Shown one piece after another: positions 60,201-64,000 of a stretch of DNA of 64,000 nt (position 1 is the stretch's first letter; each line of letters starts with the position of its first letter). A model generated the notes under the pieces. That model was not told the DNA's origin, did not search any database, and saw nothing but the letters and a program-made list of their open reading frames with translations. Source of the stretch: Prunella strophiata (taxonomy: Eukaryota; Chordata; Aves; Passeriformes; Prunellidae); the NCBI GenBank assembly GCA_036583965.1, contig JAZBQD010000028.1:3100001-3164000 (forward strand). The letters run 5' to 3'. A program made the translations under genes and the position numbers.

Positions 60201-63200
60201 CAGGGAGGAATGTCAATGAGGCAAGCCAAATGAGGAGCACACATCTTCAAAGAAAGACAAAAGCACTTGCTCCATATGAGCAACTCTATTTTGCAAGTTG
60301 AAATGGCCTGAAGGAGTGGGAGCTGGTCAGGGAGTAGAGTTCAGTGCAGCCTGGGAAAGGCAGAGAAATTGATGAAACTAAAGGGGCTGCAAAGCTGCTG
60401 CATGAGGCTGTCTCTGGCAAGGGAAAGGCTGATAGCATCCTTACACTTTTTACTCAGGTCTAGAAATGTCCCCTTAAAAAAAGCAGTTTTGCTGTATAAC
60501 TAAGGGAAATACTTTTGGATCTGTGAACTGCCAACTGCCACCAGCTTTCAGGGATGCAGCAGTACAGCCTTTGAGCCTTGCCTCCTGCCCAGTCTGAGGT
60601 CCTTGGGCAATAAAGCCCCACAGGTGAGGTGATGACCTACTTGAGGGGTTGGATCTTCTCATGAAATAGGATTTTCCTGTTAGGAATTTGCTAGTTTTGT
60701 CTCCACAAACCAATCTGCAGGGAAATTATATGCCTAATTTCTGGCTTTATAAACACTAGAAACTCCCTTGTCCTTCATAAAATATCTCTAACTGACCGAT
60801 GTATAACCTCGGGTAATTAGGTAGATTCCTAGATGGCAAATATCCAAGATTCATCTTTAATCTCAAGGGAAAGAATAGTGACAGAGCTTTTTAAAGATTT
60901 TCAGGTAATTCATAGAGACATTACATCCCTCATTACAGTCATCTTAAATGCAGCAGAACTGACTGAGTTGGAGTTTCTGGAATGAAATGACATACAACCT
61001 AAAGCATGCTGAACGGCCCTTTCCCAAGCATCTCCTGTTTCCTACTCAGCCTCCTCAGACAGGTGATAAATGCCATTTCTCCATTTATTGGGTCATATTT
61101 CATCAAACACAAATGTATGTGTCACTGTACATCTGTGAGTGCCCTACATGGCCTCTCCAGATTGTGCTAATGGGGCTGCAGCACAACAGAACCTGCTCCA
61201 GCCTCCATAAAGCACAACTTGGGACAGCAAGGCATGCTGACACAGGGAAACAGTTTAATCTGGCAATTAATTCAGGGCCTATGTGGAAAAATAAATGATC
61301 CACTTCTTCAGAAGATGTCTCTAATTTAATTCTCAGCTAAACAGTTTCTATTCTTTCCTGACCTCAGAGATCCTGGGGTGAGCAAATCCCTGAGTCAATA
61401 TCTGAGGTAATTCACCTTGATCTGGGATCAGTTCAGACCTGGTTCAGGGATAAACATTAGAAAATACTCCCAGACAGCAAGATTCCAAGTGGGATGGTCA
61501 TAACAGATACCTAATATACTGTGTTGCTAAATTAAGCAAGCTAAAGTCACTTTTATTTCTTTACTACTGCAATTACTCTTAAAGGTCCTAACACCCATCC
61601 TACAGACCATGAAAAAGCAAGAACCCAGAGCTAGTCAAGAAGACAGGGAATCAGCTGCTGATAGCCTCTGAATTCTAAATCAAAAACTCTCATAATAAAA
61701 AGTAAATAGCTTATAAACTATTTAGCAGCTCAAGGATTAGCCACAGAATTATCCAAACAGTTATAACAAATTTATAAATCTATGAATAAAATCATAAGCC
61801 CCCCTTAAGCAATTTATAAAGCAGAAAAACAACATGTCAATTATTCTCTGTAAAAAATGCTTTCTACTTTAGCTTCTACTTAAGTAGCTGCAAAAATAAA
61901 TAGCTTGACAGCCTGCAACCATGTTAGTTTGGCACAAGTGCATTTAAATTTAACTCTTAACAAAAAAAAATTAGTACTTACACTCACTTTCGTTTCAGAA
62001 AAACAAAAGAATATACTTTTTTCCCTGCCTTTACATTTATAAAGTAGAGAGCATGGTCCTTACAGAGAACAGCCTACAGCATGTCAAATCTGGGACTGAG
62101 GAAATTGCAGAAATGGCTCAGTTGTCCCAGGCTGATCACTGGGAATCAGTGAGTCAACTCAGGATTGAAAAACTCCTGCCTATCAAGGATGAGGTGTTCA
62201 TTGGATGTGACCTATTTCAAAGTTCAGCGATGTTCAGATACAACCTAAACTTTGCCTCAATTGTGAAAACATAGAGTAAAATACTAAACCCAAACTCATT
62301 TCATATCTGGTTAAATGTAAGTTTTGGGCCCACCCATCAAAAGGTTGTTCTAGAAACCTCTTGGGACAGAAGTACAAAGCAGAGGCAATACTGGGGGATT
62401 GGGTGTTCTGATGCAACAGGAAAATTGAGAAAATGGATAGGAACAAGTGAGGAATTACATCAAGAAGTAGCTGAGCTTCATTTAAGAAAAACAGCTGATT
62501 TCAAAGAGAAAAAAAAATGGCAAAGTGAACTATGTGGGAAACCTGAGAGAAGCTTGATAACTTTCAACACTTATGACATGGTATTCCTATTGTGCAGATC
62601 AGCTCTAATACTTTTTCCATACAAACTGAAAATCCCCAGCTTTATAAAGGAGTCAGTTAATTATACATGCATAGCTGTATGCAAAACAGGGAAGAGGATG
62701 TAGTTATTTTCCAGAATATGGTCAGATCTATGGTTCTGGAATTGCATAGCTGATAATATTTCTATACTTTAGACATGCAGTGGAAAACATGTGGACTGAT
62801 TTTACTTAATCAAACAATTTAAAGTTTGAACTGCTTTCTCATTTAGCTAACAGCATATAATAACCATTAGAACGTGCCATAAAGTTATCATCTTATTTGC
62901 ATGAACACCATACTAGAGGAAATGAAAGCATTCCAGATTTACACAGTCATTGAGAGGAAGATCAAGTCCACAGTGTATAAACATTAAAAAGACCCTAATT
63001 AGAATCAAGGTTTTTTGACAATTTTATTTCCAGCTAATTAGCACTGATGTTTTAGTACTAGGACCTGACTGCACTGTATTCTGCAATAATGATGATTCAT
63101 ACCTGCATTCAAATAAATAATTCAGCAAAGAAAGATGCATAGAAGTGCTTTTGTTTATAGTGCTGTCAAAATGAAATACTTGGGGAAAAAAATAAATGTT

Positions 63201-64000
63201 AATTGTCATCCACTTTTAACAGGTTGAGACTAGACTAAGTGCTGTTTACAGGGAACCAGCTGCCCTGCAGACTGGGAATAATTAGACACCAGAGCAGCTT
63301 CCTTGCAACCTGACATGTAAAGGCCAGTTTCTGGTGTGTCCTCACACTCCCACGCCTGCAAGCTCTCTGTGTACAGCTGGGAGACTGCAGCTACAACTGT
63401 GTCATTTTGTGACATATTTGGGTGGCAGCCTTGCCCAAAACTCTCTTACAGGGAGAGGAGGTTGTGCTGGCAGTATGGGGGAGAGCCCTGCCCTATATCC
63501 TGTGGGAGAACAGGGTGATGCACTTGCACAATCCAGCACCCAAAACCAGAGTCAAGTGCCAGGACTGTGCTCCACCCTGGGGCTTCTGCCATGCTCCCAT
63601 GCAGGGAATATTGCTGCCAGAATACCCCACACCTGCTGTAAGACTGCAAAGGTACATGGAATTTGCAGGTAGAAACACAACAAAATGGGGTCACTGCATT
63701 TGGAAATGGGTATTTTCATGTCCAAAATCTTCTGTACACATGCAAAACTATAAAGGTTACACGTACAAGCCTTAATATTTAATGCAGAATCTGTAGATGA
63801 AGTGGCCTGGAAGTACATTAACCACAGAGAGAGACACTTCACAGCCAAGCCCCAGAAATATAAATTGACAGTAGGAGGCAGGGAATCCTGAATCACTCTT
63901 GAGCACAAAAGAATTACTATGTCTAGGGTCATTTTAAGAAAGAAATGATCTCTAGGCATGGCTGCTATCAGAAATGGCACAGAGAATAAGAATAAATCAG

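Noticed and set aside
63552..63980. 142-codon minus-strand open frame
   Set aside because: No recognisable homology, composition like translated AT-rich intron, and overlapping frames of similar length.

Overview
This window reads as intron-rich vertebrate nuclear DNA, almost certainly from a bird and perhaps a songbird. Coding exons are short and flanked by GT/AG splice sites, introns span tens of kilobases, and the DNA is AT-rich and CpG-poor. The recognisable dispersed repeats are bird-type CR1 LINE 3' ends plus one fragment resembling an avian LTR. There are no bacterial-style operons, rRNA, tRNA or CRISPR arrays that I can see.

The only gene I can support is NYAP2 (neuronal tyrosine-phosphorylated PI3K adaptor 2), on the minus strand. 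Three consecutive internal coding exons are visible. In transcript order they are 40648-40350 (299 nt), 20516-19419 (1098 nt) and 2943-2734 (210 nt). Their splice phases join exactly: 1-nt completion / phase 1, phase 1 / phase 1, phase 1 / phase 1. The encoded protein is continuous over about 535 residues. It carries two copies of a PPPKPKR basic-proline motif, two acidic YxxM motifs of the kind bound by PI3K p85 SH2 domains, and a long Ser/Pro-rich region. The N-terminal exon(s), promoter and 5' UTR must lie beyond 64000. The C-terminal exon(s) and 3' UTR must lie before position 1.

Everything else is intron of this gene. Bases 1-2733 are the start of the downstream intron, 2944-19418 is a 16.5 kb intron, 20517-40349 is a 19.8 kb intron, and 40649-64000 is at least 23.4 kb of an upstream intron. 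These hold four recognisable CR1 3'-end fragments, one LTR-like fragment, short AAAC microsatellites, A/T homopolymers, and several small AT-rich tandem or inverted repeats. The most structured are at 11453-11512 and 15072-15157. The remaining open reading frames look like chance. I found no convincing new biological system; the findings are modest points about NYAP2 exon architecture and local repeat structure.
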